Shown: positions 45,969 to 54,449 of the stretch, one piece after another | How the letters are laid out: each line of letters opens with the position of its first letter | How positions within the stretch are numbered: position 1 is the stretch's first letter | NCBI RefSeq assembly: GCF_902506415.1 | Contig: NZ_LR733275.1 | Coordinates: 3,939,856 to 4,003,855 of the forward strand | DNA: 64,000 bases | Direction: 5' to 3' | Source: Massilia sp. 9I | GTDB taxonomy: Bacteria > Pseudomonadota > Gammaproteobacteria > Burkholderiales > Burkholderiaceae_D | Notes under the pieces: model-generated | Databases searched by the model: none | What the model was told of the DNA's origin: nothing | The model's input: the letters and a program-made list of their open reading frames with translations, nothing else | Translations under genes and position numbers: made by a program

Positions 45969-45974
45969 TATAAT
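45969..45974 (+). promoter_or_regulatory. Putative -10 box upstream of the GDSL lipoprotein gene
   Basis: A perfect TATAAT lies in GGGGCTATAATCGCCC. No good -35 is at the standard distance. If used, the GDSL gene would have a leader of about 140 bases, unusually long here. No second promoter was clear between 45980 and 46119. Confidence 0.4.
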
Positions 45975-46119
45975 CGCCCTCCCGTGATGTTTGCCACTTG
46001 TCACCAAAAACTGACGTATCGGCAAGCATTTCCCTATACAAGCAAGTTGAACACTGGCATATTATTGAGAAGCGAATAGCACGCCCGTTCGTTTCAAAAA
46101 AACCATCTTAGGAGACACA

Positions 46120-47487
46120 ATGCGTCAAACCAAACTCGCGTTTGCCCTGCTGACGGCAGCGGTGCTGACGGCATGCGGCGGCACCAGCCCGGCCGGCGGC
46201 GATCAAACGCAAAAACTCACGTTCACCCAGCAAGTCTCCTTCGGCGACAGCCTGTCCGACGTCGGCACCTATGCCGTCGGCGCGGTCAAGCAGGCTGGCG
46301 GCGGCAAGTTCACCATCAACGGTGATGCCACTTCCAAGAATCCCGAGCTGAACGGCAAGATCTGGGTCGATTTCCTGGCCGCCGAACTGAAGCTGCCGGC
46401 GCCGTGCGCCGCCCAGACCGGCCTGCAGGGCAATGCCGCCCAGGGCTTCTCGGTTCCCGTCGTGAACAACCTGAACTGCTTCAACTACGCCCAGGGCGGT
46501 TCGCGCGTGACCAACCCGATCGGCCCGGGCAATGCCGCCACCGGCTCGCCGATCGGCGAAATGACGGTGCCGCTGGTGACGCAGGTCGCCAACCATCTGT
46601 CGCGCACTGGTAACAAGTTCAGCGGCACCGAACTGGTCACCGTCCTGTCGGGCGGTAACGACGTCCTGATGTCGCTGACCATCCTGCAGACCTCGGCAAC
46701 CGCCGCCGGCACTGCCGCTGGCAATCAGGCCTTCGCCACTTCGTTGACCACCCAGCTGGCCGCCGGCGCCACCAACCCGCAGACCGCCGCACAGGCGATC
46801 GGCGCGGCCATCGCTGCTGAAAGCGCACGTCCGGGCAATACTTCGCAAACCATCGTCGCCGCAGCAGTCGGCGCCGCCGCGCGCCAGCCGGGTAACGCCG
46901 CCGTGGCCCAGGCAAGCGTGTACGGCCCGATGGTCACCAAGGCCCAGACCGACGCTACCGCCGCCGGCAACAAGGCTGGTGCGGACTACCTGACCGCCAA
47001 CGGTCCGAAGCTGGTCCAGGACCTGGGCACCGCGGGCGCGCAGATGGCGACCCTGGTGAAGAACGAAATCGTCGGCAAGGGCGCCAAGTACGTCGTCGTC
47101 GCCAACCTGCCGGACGTGGCCAGCACCCCGGCCGCCAAGTCGAAGACCGCCGAAGTCCAGCAGCTGACCGCCGCCATGGTCAATGCCTTCAACACCCAGC
47201 TGAAGGCCGGCCTCGGCACCGACGACCGCATCCTGTACGTCGACCTTTACACCGTCAGCAATGACCAGGTGAAGAACCCGGCGCCGTACGGCCTGACCAA
47301 CACCAGCACCCCAGCCTGCGGCCCGAACGCACTGGGCACCACTTCCCTGATCTGCACCAACAACAACACGGTGGCCGGTGACGTCAGCCATTACATGTTC
47401 GCCGACGAGATCCACCCGACCCCGTTCGAGAACAACCTGGTGGCGCGCTACGTGCTCAAGGAAATGGCTGTCAAAGGCTGGCTGTAA
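46120..47487 (+). CDS. SGNH/GDSL hydrolase lipoprotein
   Basis: The 455-residue protein has a lipoprotein signal (MRQTKLAFALLTAAVLTAC, lipid on Cys19), the GDSL block VSFGDSLSDVG with Ser near 44, block III VLSGGNDVLM near 182 and the block V Asp/His in FADEIHPTPFENN near 430. It should be a lipid-anchored esterase or lipase in the outer envelope. Residues about 190-300 are a low-complexity, Ala/Thr/Gly-rich helical insertion (TAAGTAAGNQ, AAQAIGAAIAAESARPG). TTAGGAGACACA precedes the ATG. It is followed after 58 bases by an OmpW-type gene. Confidence 0.88.
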   Translation: MRQTKLAFALLTAAVLTACGGTSPAGGDQTQKLTFTQQVSFGDSLSDVGTYAVGAVKQAGGGKFTINGDATSKNPELNGKIWVDFLAAELKLPAPCAAQTGLQGNAAQGFSVPVVNNLNCFNYAQGGSRVTNPIGPGNAATGSPIGEMTVPLVTQVANHLSRTGNKFSGTELVTVLSGGNDVLMSLTILQTSATAAGTAAGNQAFATSLTTQLAAGATNPQTAAQAIGAAIAAESARPGNTSQTIVAAAVGAAARQPGNAAVAQASVYGPMVTKAQTDATAAGNKAGADYLTANGPKLVQDLGTAGAQMATLVKNEIVGKGAKYVVVANLPDVASTPAAKSKTAEVQQLTAAMVNAFNTQLKAGLGTDDRILYVDLYTVSNDQVKNPAPYGLTNTSTPACGPNALGTTSLICTNNNTVAGDVSHYMFADEIHPTPFENNLVARYVLKEMAVKGWL

Positions 47488-47545
47488 GCATGCGGCGGAC
47501 CTGTCCTGAAGAGGGCAGGTCCTCATAAAAAAATCAGGAGAAAAA

Positions 47546-48229
47546 ATGAAAGTACGATTCAATAGCGTCGTCAAAGTGCTGGGTGTGGCTGCCGCACTGG
47601 CATGCGCATCGACCGCATCGGCCCAGTCGGCCGGCCAGTTCACCGCCGCGCTCGGCGTCAACCAGCTGACCCCGAAAGTCGAGAGTGGCGACATCAGCGC
47701 GCCGGCCCTGCCGGGCACCAAGGCGGACGTCGGCCGTGACACCCAGCCGGTGCTGATCCTCAACTACGGTCTGACCGACAACATCACGCTGGAAACCGCC
47801 CTGGGTACGCCGTACAAGCACAAGCTCTACGGCGCTGGCGCCATCGCCGGCACCGGCCAGCTGGGCACCGTGGAAGCCTTGCCGGCAACGCTGTTTGCGC
47901 AATACCGCTTCGGCGCGCCGAACGCGACCTTCCGCCCATTCGTCGGCATCGGTGCAACCTATGCCTACTTCATGAAGGAACGTGGATCGGCCCGCATGAC
48001 CGCCGTCACCAACCCGGGCCGCGGCGTGCCGACCACCTTCAGCATCGACAACAAGTTCACCTACACCGTCCAGCTCGGCACGATCGTGAACTTCAACGAG
48101 AAGTGGTTCGCCGACGTGACCGTCAACAAGGCCCGCCTGCGCACCGACGTGCAATTCTCGACCGGCCAGACGCAGCACATGAAGCTGGATCCGGTGGCCG
48201 TGATCCTGGCAGTTGGCTACAAGTTCTAA
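47546..48229 (+). CDS. OmpW family outer-membrane protein
   Basis: The 227-residue protein has a signal peptide (MKVRFNSVVKVLGVAAALACASTASAQS), an OmpW-type opening with VNQLTPKVESGD, and ends in VAVILAVGYKF with the terminal aromatic needed for barrel insertion. PFVGIGATYAYF and ELS-type alternating strands fit an eight-stranded barrel. OmpW proteins form narrow hydrophobic channels; the cargo is unknown. AGGAG precedes ATG by seven bases. A strong terminator follows. Confidence 0.9.
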   Translation: MKVRFNSVVKVLGVAAALACASTASAQSAGQFTAALGVNQLTPKVESGDISAPALPGTKADVGRDTQPVLILNYGLTDNITLETALGTPYKHKLYGAGAIAGTGQLGTVEALPATLFAQYRFGAPNATFRPFVGIGATYAYFMKERGSARMTAVTNPGRGVPTTFSIDNKFTYTVQLGTIVNFNEKWFADVTVNKARLRTDVQFSTGQTQHMKLDPVAVILAVGYKF

Positions 48230-48247
48230 GCAGCGAATCACGCTGTC

Positions 48248-48275
48248 AAAAGGCCCGCCTAGTGCGGGCCTTTTT
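48248..48275 (+). terminator. Rho-independent terminator after the OmpW gene
   Basis: AAAAGGCCCGC-CTAGT-GCGGGCCTTTTT: a clean stem with five T, starting 19 bases after the stop. Confidence 0.93.
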
Positions 48276-48292
48276 CATGGCCGGCGGATTGT

Positions 48293-48433
48293 CGTAGGGT
48301 GGCTTGTCCGCCCACCCGGTGACAGGTATCGGCTCCGATCTCGGGCCGGATGATCCCGTAGCCAACTATCGCCGCGTGGGCGGCGTTTGGTAACGCGCCC
48401 CTCAAGCACCAGGGTGTAGCCGCCCACCCTACG
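48293..48433. repeat. Dispersed-type repeat with 10-base inverted termini
   Basis: It begins CGTAGGGTGG (48293-48302) and ends CCACCCTACG (48424-48433), exact complements. Inside are further inverted GTCCGCCCACCC / GTGGGCGG pieces. It fills the gap between two terminators and encodes no protein. The same 10-mer occurs at 25511-25520. It could be a miniature transposon-like (MITE) or REP-type element; no target-site duplication is obvious. Confidence 0.7.
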
Positions 48434-48447
48434 AATCCTGGCGCCAT

Positions 48448-48473
48448 GAAAAAAGCCCGCGCAAGCGCGGGCT
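48448..48473 (-). terminator. Rho-independent terminator of the TonB-dependent receptor gene
   Basis: Read on the minus strand, AGCCCGCG-CTTG-CGCGGGCT is followed by TTTTTT. It lies 25 bases beyond the receptor stop codon. Confidence 0.9.
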
Positions 48474-48497
48474 GAAAACCACTGCAGGAGATACGGA

Positions 48498-51419
48498 TCA
48501 GAACTTGTAGCGCAGGCCCGCCAAGAACTCGCGGCCGGTGACGTTGTTCACCACCACGCTGTTGCGTGCGCGGCTGATGAACTGGTCGTTCGGCTCGTTG
48601 GTCAGGTTGACGCCTTCCAGGGTGAACTCGAGCTTGTCGTTCCACTTGTACGAGATCGACACGTCCACGTTGAAGGTTTCGTTCTTGCCTTCGACGTCGT
48701 TGTTGTTCTGGCCCGGCACGCGGGTGATGAACGAGGAACGCTTGGCGCCCGAGACGCGTGCGCTGAACTTGCCGTCGTCGTAGTACACGGTGGCGTTCCA
48801 CGACTTCGGCGACAGGTTCAGCAGGTCGTCGACGATGCGCTCGTTGCTGGTCGGCGAAACCGCGTACTCGATCTTCGAGCTGACCTTGGTGTAGTTCAGC
48901 AGGGTGCCGAAGTTCTTGCCCCAGCCCGGCAGGAAGGTGAACGGCTGCTGGTAGTTCAGCTCGAAGCCTTTCAGCTTGCCGCCATCGGTGTTGATCGGCG
49001 CGGTCACCTGGAACACCTCTTCGCCATTGAAGTTCGACGGCAGCAGCGACAGCGGCAGGCCGGTCTCGCGGAAGGGCACGTTGGTGCGCAGCGACTGGAT
49101 GTAGGTGTCGATGTTCTTCTGGAACAGGCCCAGGCCCACGAAGGCGTTCTTGCCGAAGTAGTACTCGAAGCTCGAGTCGAAGGTCTTGGCGCGGAACGGC
49201 TTCAGGAGCGGGTTGCCGGTGGTGATGGTCAGGGTGCCGGTGGTGGCGATGGTGCCGCCCGGCGACAGGAAGCCCAGCTGCGGACGGGTCATCACCTTGG
49301 CTGCGCCGAAGCGGACAATGAAGTCGCGCGTCAGGTTGGCCGCGATGTTAAACGAGGGCAGGGTGTCCTTGTACTCGTGGTTGACCTTCACCGCGGTGCC
49401 GCCGCCGGCCGCCTGGTAACCGATCGCTTCCAGTTCGGTTTTCACGTAACGCGCGCCGAAGTTGCCGCGCACCGGGATGTTCCACAGGTCGTACTTGAAC
49501 TCGCCCATCAGGTAGAAGCCGTCGTCGCGTTCGGTGACGGTGCGGTTGTTGCCGCGCGCGTTGCCGTTGGTGATCGAGGACAGGGTGAAGTCGCCGGGAC
49601 CGCCGGCCGGACCGGCCTTGATGCAGTTGCAGTAGATGTCGTAGGCCGCGGCGATGGCGCTCAGGTTCGGGATCAGCCAGCCGCTCACGTTGCCCTGGCC
49701 GAAGCCGGTCAGGGTCGTGGTCAGGCCCGCGCTGCCGGAAGGCGGCGCGAAGATCGTGTCGTTCTGGTTCACGCGGCGGAATTCATACGTGTCCGACTCG
49801 TACTTCTTCTTGTTGACGCCACCCTTGAAAGTCAGGTTGTCGGTGGCTTCCCAGGCCAGGTCGAACTGGGCCACGTCGTTGACGTTGGTCGCGCCCTGCG
49901 GACGGATGCGGATCTCGCTGGTGGTGGTGTTGGCCACCGTGGTCGGCTGGGTGCCGCTGGTCACCTGCGGGACGCCGATGATGCCGAGCGGCCCGTTGGC
50001 CGCCATCGGATCGAAGGGGTAGCCGATGATCGCGGAGCGCGCGTCCTGGCGGAAGTCGAGCGTGTAGCCGTTGACGTTCAGCGCGTCGAGCGTGACCGTG
50101 GTCTGCACCGGGTTGCGGAACTTCGAGTTGGCGCGGCCGACCTTGGCGCTCATGCTCCAGCTGTCGTTGAACTTGTGCTCCAGGGTCAGGGTCGGCTGGG
50201 TGAAGGTGGTGGTCAGTTCGTCGAAACGCGATTCCGAGCGGATGTCGACGCCGTTGTACTTGCCGTACAGGAGGGCGCCGTTTGGTGCGTACTGGGCTTC
50301 CACCACGCTGATCTGCGGCTTGCCGCCCTGGGTCGCGCTGCGGCTGAAGGAGATCGCTTCCAGGAAGTCCTCCTGGCGCGTCGCATCCAGCTTCGAGTAC
50401 AGCATGTCGAAGGTCAAGAGGGTGCCGCGTTGCGGGCGCCATTGCACCGATGCGGTCAGGCCGAGGCGGTCCTGGTCGTGGGTCAGGCGGCCGTAGCGCG
50501 GCAGGCGCGGGTGAAAGTTGGCCGGATTGCTGGCCAGGTTGTAGGCCTCGGTGGCCGCTGCCGATGCGGGCAGGCGCGGCACGCCCTGGGCCGCCGGGCC
50601 GCAGGTGGTGGCGGTCGAATTCGAGGGGTTGGCGGTCACACCCTGCGGCGCGCACCAGCCGCCCGAGGAGGGGCCGTTATCCCAGCGCACGGTGCTGAAA
50701 CCGTCTTCCAACACGCGGCGTTTCGAGAACGCGCCCGAGATCAGCACGCCCAGGGTGCGGTCCATGAAGGTATTCGACAGCATGAAGGCGACGCGCGGGT
50801 CGACCTTCTCGGAACCGTCGTTGTACTTGGCCTTGGCCGCGATGGTGGCGTTGAAGCCTTTCAGGTCGAAGGGACGCAGGGTCTGCAGGTCGACGGTGGC
50901 GCCGAGCGAGCCTTCGTCGACGTCGGCCGAGGAGCTCTTGCGCACCGTGAGGGAGCTGAACAGCTCGGAAGCGAACACGTTGAAGTCGAAGCCACGGCCG
51001 CGGTTGGTGCCGCCCGAGCTGTCGGTGCCGCCGGTGGTGGCGAGGCCTTCGATGCCGTTGATGCGCACGCGGGTGAAGTCCTGGCCCAGGCCGCGCACCG
51101 TGATGTTGCGGCCCTCGCCGGCGTCGCGATCGATCACCACGCCCGGCACGCGCTGCAGCGATTCGGCCAGGTTCGTGTCCGGGAACTTGCCCATGTCTTC
51201 GGACTTGATGACGTCGACGATGCCGTTGTCCTGGCGCTTGGCGTTCAGCGCGCTTTCGAGCGAGGCGCGCAGGCCGGTCACCTGGACCGTCTGGATCGGT
51301 TGGGAAGCGTCGGTGCTCTGCGCGAATGCGGCGCCGATCGACAGCGTCGATACGGTAGCGGTGCCGAGCAGGCACAGGGTGAGTTGACGTAAGGCTGCAC
51401 GTTGCGTGTGTTGTTTCAT
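48498..51419 (-). CDS. TonB-dependent outer-membrane receptor
   Basis: The 973-residue protein has a signal peptide (MKQHTQRAALRQLTLCLLGT...AFAQS), a plug domain with VTGLRASLESALNAKRQDNGIVDVIKSEDMGKFPDTNLAESLQRVPGV split over about 48-95, and a 22-strand barrel ending in RYKF. The plug matches the large receptor group found in Caulobacter and Xanthomonas for plant oligosaccharides. From its place and shared operators, its cargo is probably pectic oligouronides; that is inference. GGAGAC lies four bases before ATG 51419. The barrel contains two cysteine pairs that may stabilise loops. Confidence 0.93.
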   Translation of the reverse strand: MKQHTQRAALRQLTLCLLGTATVSTLSIGAAFAQSTDASQPIQTVQVTGLRASLESALNAKRQDNGIVDVIKSEDMGKFPDTNLAESLQRVPGVVIDRDAGEGRNITVRGLGQDFTRVRINGIEGLATTGGTDSSGGTNRGRGFDFNVFASELFSSLTVRKSSSADVDEGSLGATVDLQTLRPFDLKGFNATIAAKAKYNDGSEKVDPRVAFMLSNTFMDRTLGVLISGAFSKRRVLEDGFSTVRWDNGPSSGGWCAPQGVTANPSNSTATTCGPAAQGVPRLPASAAATEAYNLASNPANFHPRLPRYGRLTHDQDRLGLTASVQWRPQRGTLLTFDMLYSKLDATRQEDFLEAISFSRSATQGGKPQISVVEAQYAPNGALLYGKYNGVDIRSESRFDELTTTFTQPTLTLEHKFNDSWSMSAKVGRANSKFRNPVQTTVTLDALNVNGYTLDFRQDARSAIIGYPFDPMAANGPLGIIGVPQVTSGTQPTTVANTTTSEIRIRPQGATNVNDVAQFDLAWEATDNLTFKGGVNKKKYESDTYEFRRVNQNDTIFAPPSGSAGLTTTLTGFGQGNVSGWLIPNLSAIAAAYDIYCNCIKAGPAGGPGDFTLSSITNGNARGNNRTVTERDDGFYLMGEFKYDLWNIPVRGNFGARYVKTELEAIGYQAAGGGTAVKVNHEYKDTLPSFNIAANLTRDFIVRFGAAKVMTRPQLGFLSPGGTIATTGTLTITTGNPLLKPFRAKTFDSSFEYYFGKNAFVGLGLFQKNIDTYIQSLRTNVPFRETGLPLSLLPSNFNGEEVFQVTAPINTDGGKLKGFELNYQQPFTFLPGWGKNFGTLLNYTKVSSKIEYAVSPTSNERIVDDLLNLSPKSWNATVYYDDGKFSARVSGAKRSSFITRVPGQNNNDVEGKNETFNVDVSISYKWNDKLEFTLEGVNLTNEPNDQFISRARNSVVVNNVTGREFLAGLRYKF

Positions 51420-51525
51420 GCTGTCTCCATGCGTTTTATCCTGGCGTGCGCGTCTAGGCGCCCACCGCATCGGCGTATTTATCTGGTCAGGCCGGTTTCC
51501 GGATTTTATGACAACTTTTGGCGTT

Positions 51526-51538
51526 TTGGTCAGTCCAA
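51526..51538. promoter_or_regulatory. GntR-type operator candidate upstream of the receptor gene
   Basis: TTGGTCAGTCCAA: a near-symmetric 13-base site related to TTTGGTC-G-GACCAAA at 54360. It lies 107 bases before the receptor ATG. Confidence 0.55.
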
Positions 51539-51557
51539 TTCAAATAAATACAGAAAG

Positions 51558-51568
51558 TGGTCCGACCT
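51558..51568. promoter_or_regulatory. Second GntR-type operator candidate upstream of the receptor gene
   Basis: TGGTCCGACCT with the exact core GGTC-C-GACC, 32 bases centre to centre from the previous site, about three helical turns. Confidence 0.5.
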
Positions 51569-51617
51569 CACCCAAAGGGGATATTGCAAGGGGAGTGCGC
51601 GTGCTGTAGAGCGCATG

Positions 51618-51654
51618 AAAAAGCCGCGGGGCCCCGTGAAGAGCGCCGCGGCTT
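51618..51654 (-). terminator. Rho-independent terminator after the DUF4861 gene
   Basis: On the minus strand AAGCCGCGG pairs with CCGCGGCTT across a 16-base loop and is followed by TTTTT-type sequence. It separates the DUF4861-GH88 transcript from the receptor promoter. Confidence 0.8.
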
Positions 51655-51669
51655 GCAGCCAGGGCTGGC

Positions 51670-52872
51670 TTACTGCTGGCGGGCGAGCGTCACGCGCACC
51701 GGATTGCCGGCGCGGGCAGCAACGTCCTGCGTGTACTTCTGCCACTGCGCGAGCGAGGTGATCTCGCCGGCGCGGCTCCAGGCGCCGCCGGCGTAGTAGC
51801 GCAGCGGTTTGCCGGAGCTGGCCTTGGCCAGGATCAGCTCATTGAGCTGGTCCTGGGTGAAGCCTTCCGCGCCTGGAACCACGACCGCGGTGCCGAAGGC
51901 GTCGTTGCTCTTCTGCTCGACCCATTGCAGCAGCACCGGACCTTCGCGCTTGACCGTGATCGACGGCTCCTGGTTCTTGTCGCTCGGGTTCTTGTTCAGG
52001 CCAAGCGCCACGGTAATCGGCTCGGCGCCTTCGTACTGGAAGGTGGAGTCGATGCGGTCCAGCTGCTGGCCGGCGTCCACGGTGAAGCGCTTGATCTCGC
52101 TGACCTGTTTTCCGGCGGCGTCCCAGGCGGCGTAATGCAGCTCGAAGATCGCGCGCACCGGGCCGTTGGCCAGTACCTTCCACGAGGCGTAGTTCACGCC
52201 GGTGTAGAGCTGCTTGCCGTCCCAGACGCCGGTGCCGCCGGCGCCGCGCGACTTGCCGACGTTGTACATGTCCATGCCCTCACCCTCGTCCTTGTGGTAA
52301 TGGTCATGGCCCTTGTTGTACCAGCGGTCGACGATCGGATAGGGCACGCGCTTGAACCACAGGTCCAGGCCACTGGTGACCAGCACTTCCTTGTTCGCGC
52401 CGGCCGGCGACGGCGCTGCCAGCGCCGGGCCGTAGGTACGGTGGGCGATCTTGTCGTTCTCCCAGCCGAAGTCGTCGAGCCGCTCAGGCACGTAGCGGGC
52501 AAAGGCCTTGGTCGGGAACACCGGCGCCACGGTGTCGATCTTCTCGACCGTGAAGCTGGCGCTCTTTTCGCCCGGGGCGAAGCTGTGCTGGAACAGCAGT
52601 TCGCCGTAGGCGACGCCGACGCCCTTCGGGTCCTTGGACAGGGGCGCGACGTTGGTCACCTGGTAGGGCAGCACATTGCCCTTGCCATCCTTGACCGCGA
52701 TCTTCTGGATCAGGGCGCCCGGCAGGGCGGCATTGACGTCGCTCCAGGGGATCGTGATCGTCTCGGAAGGACGGGCGATGGACAGGTCGTGCTGGACGGT
52801 GATGGCCAGCTTCTCTGCGGCCCAAGCGTTCAGCGATGCAGTCAGAGCTGCAGCTAAGATCAATCGTTTCAT
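51670..52872 (-). CDS. Secreted DUF4861 family protein
   Basis: The 400-residue protein starts MKRLILAAALTASLNAWA with a signal peptide, then AEKLAITVQHDLSIARPSETITIPWSDV. Regions such as FGWENDKIAHRTYGPALAAP (about 135-155), KGHDHYHKDEGEGMDMYNVGKSRGAGGTGVW and LHYAAWD are typical of DUF4861. The family is common in pectin loci next to unsaturated uronyl hydrolases; a lyase or auxiliary role in rhamnogalacturonan breakdown has been suggested but is not proven. It lies ten bases after the GH88/105 gene and is on the same transcript. Histidine-rich HDHYHKDEGEG could bind metal. Confidence 0.83.
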   Translation of the reverse strand: MKRLILAAALTASLNAWAAEKLAITVQHDLSIARPSETITIPWSDVNAALPGALIQKIAVKDGKGNVLPYQVTNVAPLSKDPKGVGVAYGELLFQHSFAPGEKSASFTVEKIDTVAPVFPTKAFARYVPERLDDFGWENDKIAHRTYGPALAAPSPAGANKEVLVTSGLDLWFKRVPYPIVDRWYNKGHDHYHKDEGEGMDMYNVGKSRGAGGTGVWDGKQLYTGVNYASWKVLANGPVRAIFELHYAAWDAAGKQVSEIKRFTVDAGQQLDRIDSTFQYEGAEPITVALGLNKNPSDKNQEPSITVKREGPVLLQWVEQKSNDAFGTAVVVPGAEGFTQDQLNELILAKASSGKPLRYYAGGAWSRAGEITSLAQWQKYTQDVAARAGNPVRVTLARQQ

Positions 52873-52882
52873 GTAAGTCGCC

Positions 52883-54295
52883 TCAGTGATGTTCGCGGTA
52901 GTCGGTCTTGCCGCCCTTGGGCATGAAGTGATACGTGCGGACCTTGTACTGTACCTCGAACGCCGGATTCTTGATCAGCTTGATGATCTCGGCGCCGGCC
53001 AGCAGCATCGGACCGTAGCCGTGCAGCGCGTGCACGCTGGTCGGGCGGTTGTAGTAATAGACCATGTCGCCGGCCAGGGTGGTGCCGACGCAGGTGCCCT
53101 CGACTTCACCCTTGGCGGTGATGCGGGTCGACAGGCCCGCCCAGCCGGCCTGCGCGATCGAGCCGTAGGTGGTCGGGCTGACCCAGCCCTGGTTCACGGC
53201 GTGCGCGATCACATAGGTGAAGATGGCGCTGGCAGAGGTCTCGAGATAGGAGTCGTTCCGGTCCAGCATCTGGTGCCACAGGCCGGTGCCCGACTGCAGT
53301 TCGGCGATGCCCTTGATCGAGGCGCGCAGCTGGTTCAGCACCTTCGGGTAACCCGGATGGTCCTTCGGCAGCACGTCGAGCAGGTCCGACATCGCCAGCA
53401 CCGCCCAGCCGTTGGCGCGCGCCCAGTAGAAGCGCGGTGCGTCCGGGTGATTGGCGTGCCAGCCGTGGGTGTACAGGCCCAGGTCCTTGTTGAACATGCG
53501 GGTGGTCATGCCCATCACATTGTTGACCGCGTCGTCGAAGTACTTGCGCTCGCCCGTCAGGCGGCCCATCTCGGCCAGCGCCGGGATGCTCATGTACATG
53601 TCGTCGGCCCACAGCGAGACTTCCTGCGGACGCTTGCGCGCCATGGTGCCGTCCTCTAAACGGAACTGCTTGTTGACGACCCAGTCGCTGCAGGTGTCGA
53701 TCATGGGCTTCAGGTCCGGGCCGACCTTGGCCAGGCGCGCGCGGATCAGGGCGGCGCACATCGAGCCGGAATCATCCAGCGAGCGCGGATCCAGGAAGCG
53801 CGAGAAGCTGTTGTTGCGCTCCAGTTTGAACTTCTGTTCCTGGGCGCGGAAGTAGGGGAGGGTCTGGTTGAAGAAGTTGAAGTGGCGCTGGGTCATCGCC
53901 GTGAAGCCCTGGTCGCCGGTGGCTTCCGCCGCTTTCAGGAGGCCCGAATGGACCACGCCCATTTCATAGACCTGGATGCCGTAGTCGCCGGCACTGGGTT
54001 CGAAGATCGCGTCGGCATTCGGCGTCTTGAGGTCGGTGATCTGGTCGCCGGTCTTCTTGCTGATGATCCGGGTCGGCGTCGCTTCGTCCATATAGGCGCG
54101 GATCGACTTCAGCTGGGCATTCACCTCGGCTGCTACCGGCATCTTGTAAGGCACCGGGTAGGTGCCTTCCGCCGCATCCTTGAGGTTCTTGTTGTCGGTA
54201 TTGCGGTATTGGCCACCCTGGGCGAGGGCGGGACCGCAGGCGAGGGCGCAGCCCAAAAGGGTGGCAACGGTGGCTGCCAGCAAGGTCGTCTTCAT
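52883..54295 (-). CDS. Unsaturated glucuronyl/rhamnogalacturonyl hydrolase (GH88/GH105 family)
   Basis: The 470-residue protein has a signal peptide (MKTTLLAATVATLLGCALACGPALAQ) and an (alpha/alpha)6-barrel catalytic region. SLWADDMYMSIPALAEMGRLTG near residues 227-248 holds the catalytic acidic residues, and RFYWARANGWAVLAMSDLLD and GLWHQMLD follow. It removes the unsaturated uronic acid that pectate or rhamnogalacturonan lyases leave on oligosaccharides, in the periplasm. CTGGAGACAC precedes the ATG. GntR-type palindromes lie 46 and 65 bases upstream, shared with the divergent garD. Confidence 0.9.
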   Translation of the reverse strand: MKTTLLAATVATLLGCALACGPALAQGGQYRNTDNKNLKDAAEGTYPVPYKMPVAAEVNAQLKSIRAYMDEATPTRIISKKTGDQITDLKTPNADAIFEPSAGDYGIQVYEMGVVHSGLLKAAEATGDQGFTAMTQRHFNFFNQTLPYFRAQEQKFKLERNNSFSRFLDPRSLDDSGSMCAALIRARLAKVGPDLKPMIDTCSDWVVNKQFRLEDGTMARKRPQEVSLWADDMYMSIPALAEMGRLTGERKYFDDAVNNVMGMTTRMFNKDLGLYTHGWHANHPDAPRFYWARANGWAVLAMSDLLDVLPKDHPGYPKVLNQLRASIKGIAELQSGTGLWHQMLDRNDSYLETSASAIFTYVIAHAVNQGWVSPTTYGSIAQAGWAGLSTRITAKGEVEGTCVGTTLAGDMVYYYNRPTSVHALHGYGPMLLAGAEIIKLIKNPAFEVQYKVRTYHFMPKGGKTDYREHH

Positions 54296-54340
54296 GTGTC
54301 TCCAGTCGGCGTTGTGTGTTTACTACTACATGATCACTTT

Positions 54341-54353
54341 TTTGGTCAGGCCA
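54341..54353. promoter_or_regulatory. GntR-type operator candidate 1 between GH88 and garD
   Basis: TTTGGTCAGGCCA: imperfect palindrome of the TTTGGTC-N-GACCAAA type, 46 bases from the GH88 start. Confidence 0.55.
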
Positions 54354-54359
54354 TTCTAA

Positions 54360-54374
54360 TTTGGTCGGACCAAA
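54360..54374. promoter_or_regulatory. GntR-type operator candidate 2 between GH88 and garD
   Basis: TTTGGTCGGACCAAA is a perfect 15-base palindrome, 19 bases from candidate 1 and 76 bases before the garD ATG. Its shape, TGGTC-N-GACCA, resembles operators of FadR/UxuR-type GntR regulators. A weaker TGGACTAGCCA lies at 54384-54394. Confidence 0.7.
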
Positions 54375-54449
54375 ACTACAAGGTGGACTAGCCACTGCTT
54401 GAATTTGTATGGCATACTGAAAAAGAACCTACCGACAAGGCACCACACC

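Larger units (their letters stand above)
51420..51617. promoter_or_regulatory. Control region of the TonB-dependent receptor gene
   Basis: About 200 bases carrying three GGTC-type half-site pairs: TGGTCAGGCCG (51484-51494), TTGGTCAGTCCAA (51526-51538) and TGGTCCGACCT (51558-51568). These match the palindromes in the GH88/garD control region. No clear -35/-10 pair was identified. Confidence 0.55.

Noticed and set aside
49377-51392. A 671-codon plus-strand frame opposite the TonB receptor
   Set aside because: No motifs; the receptor on the minus strand has plug and barrel features with terminal phenylalanine.
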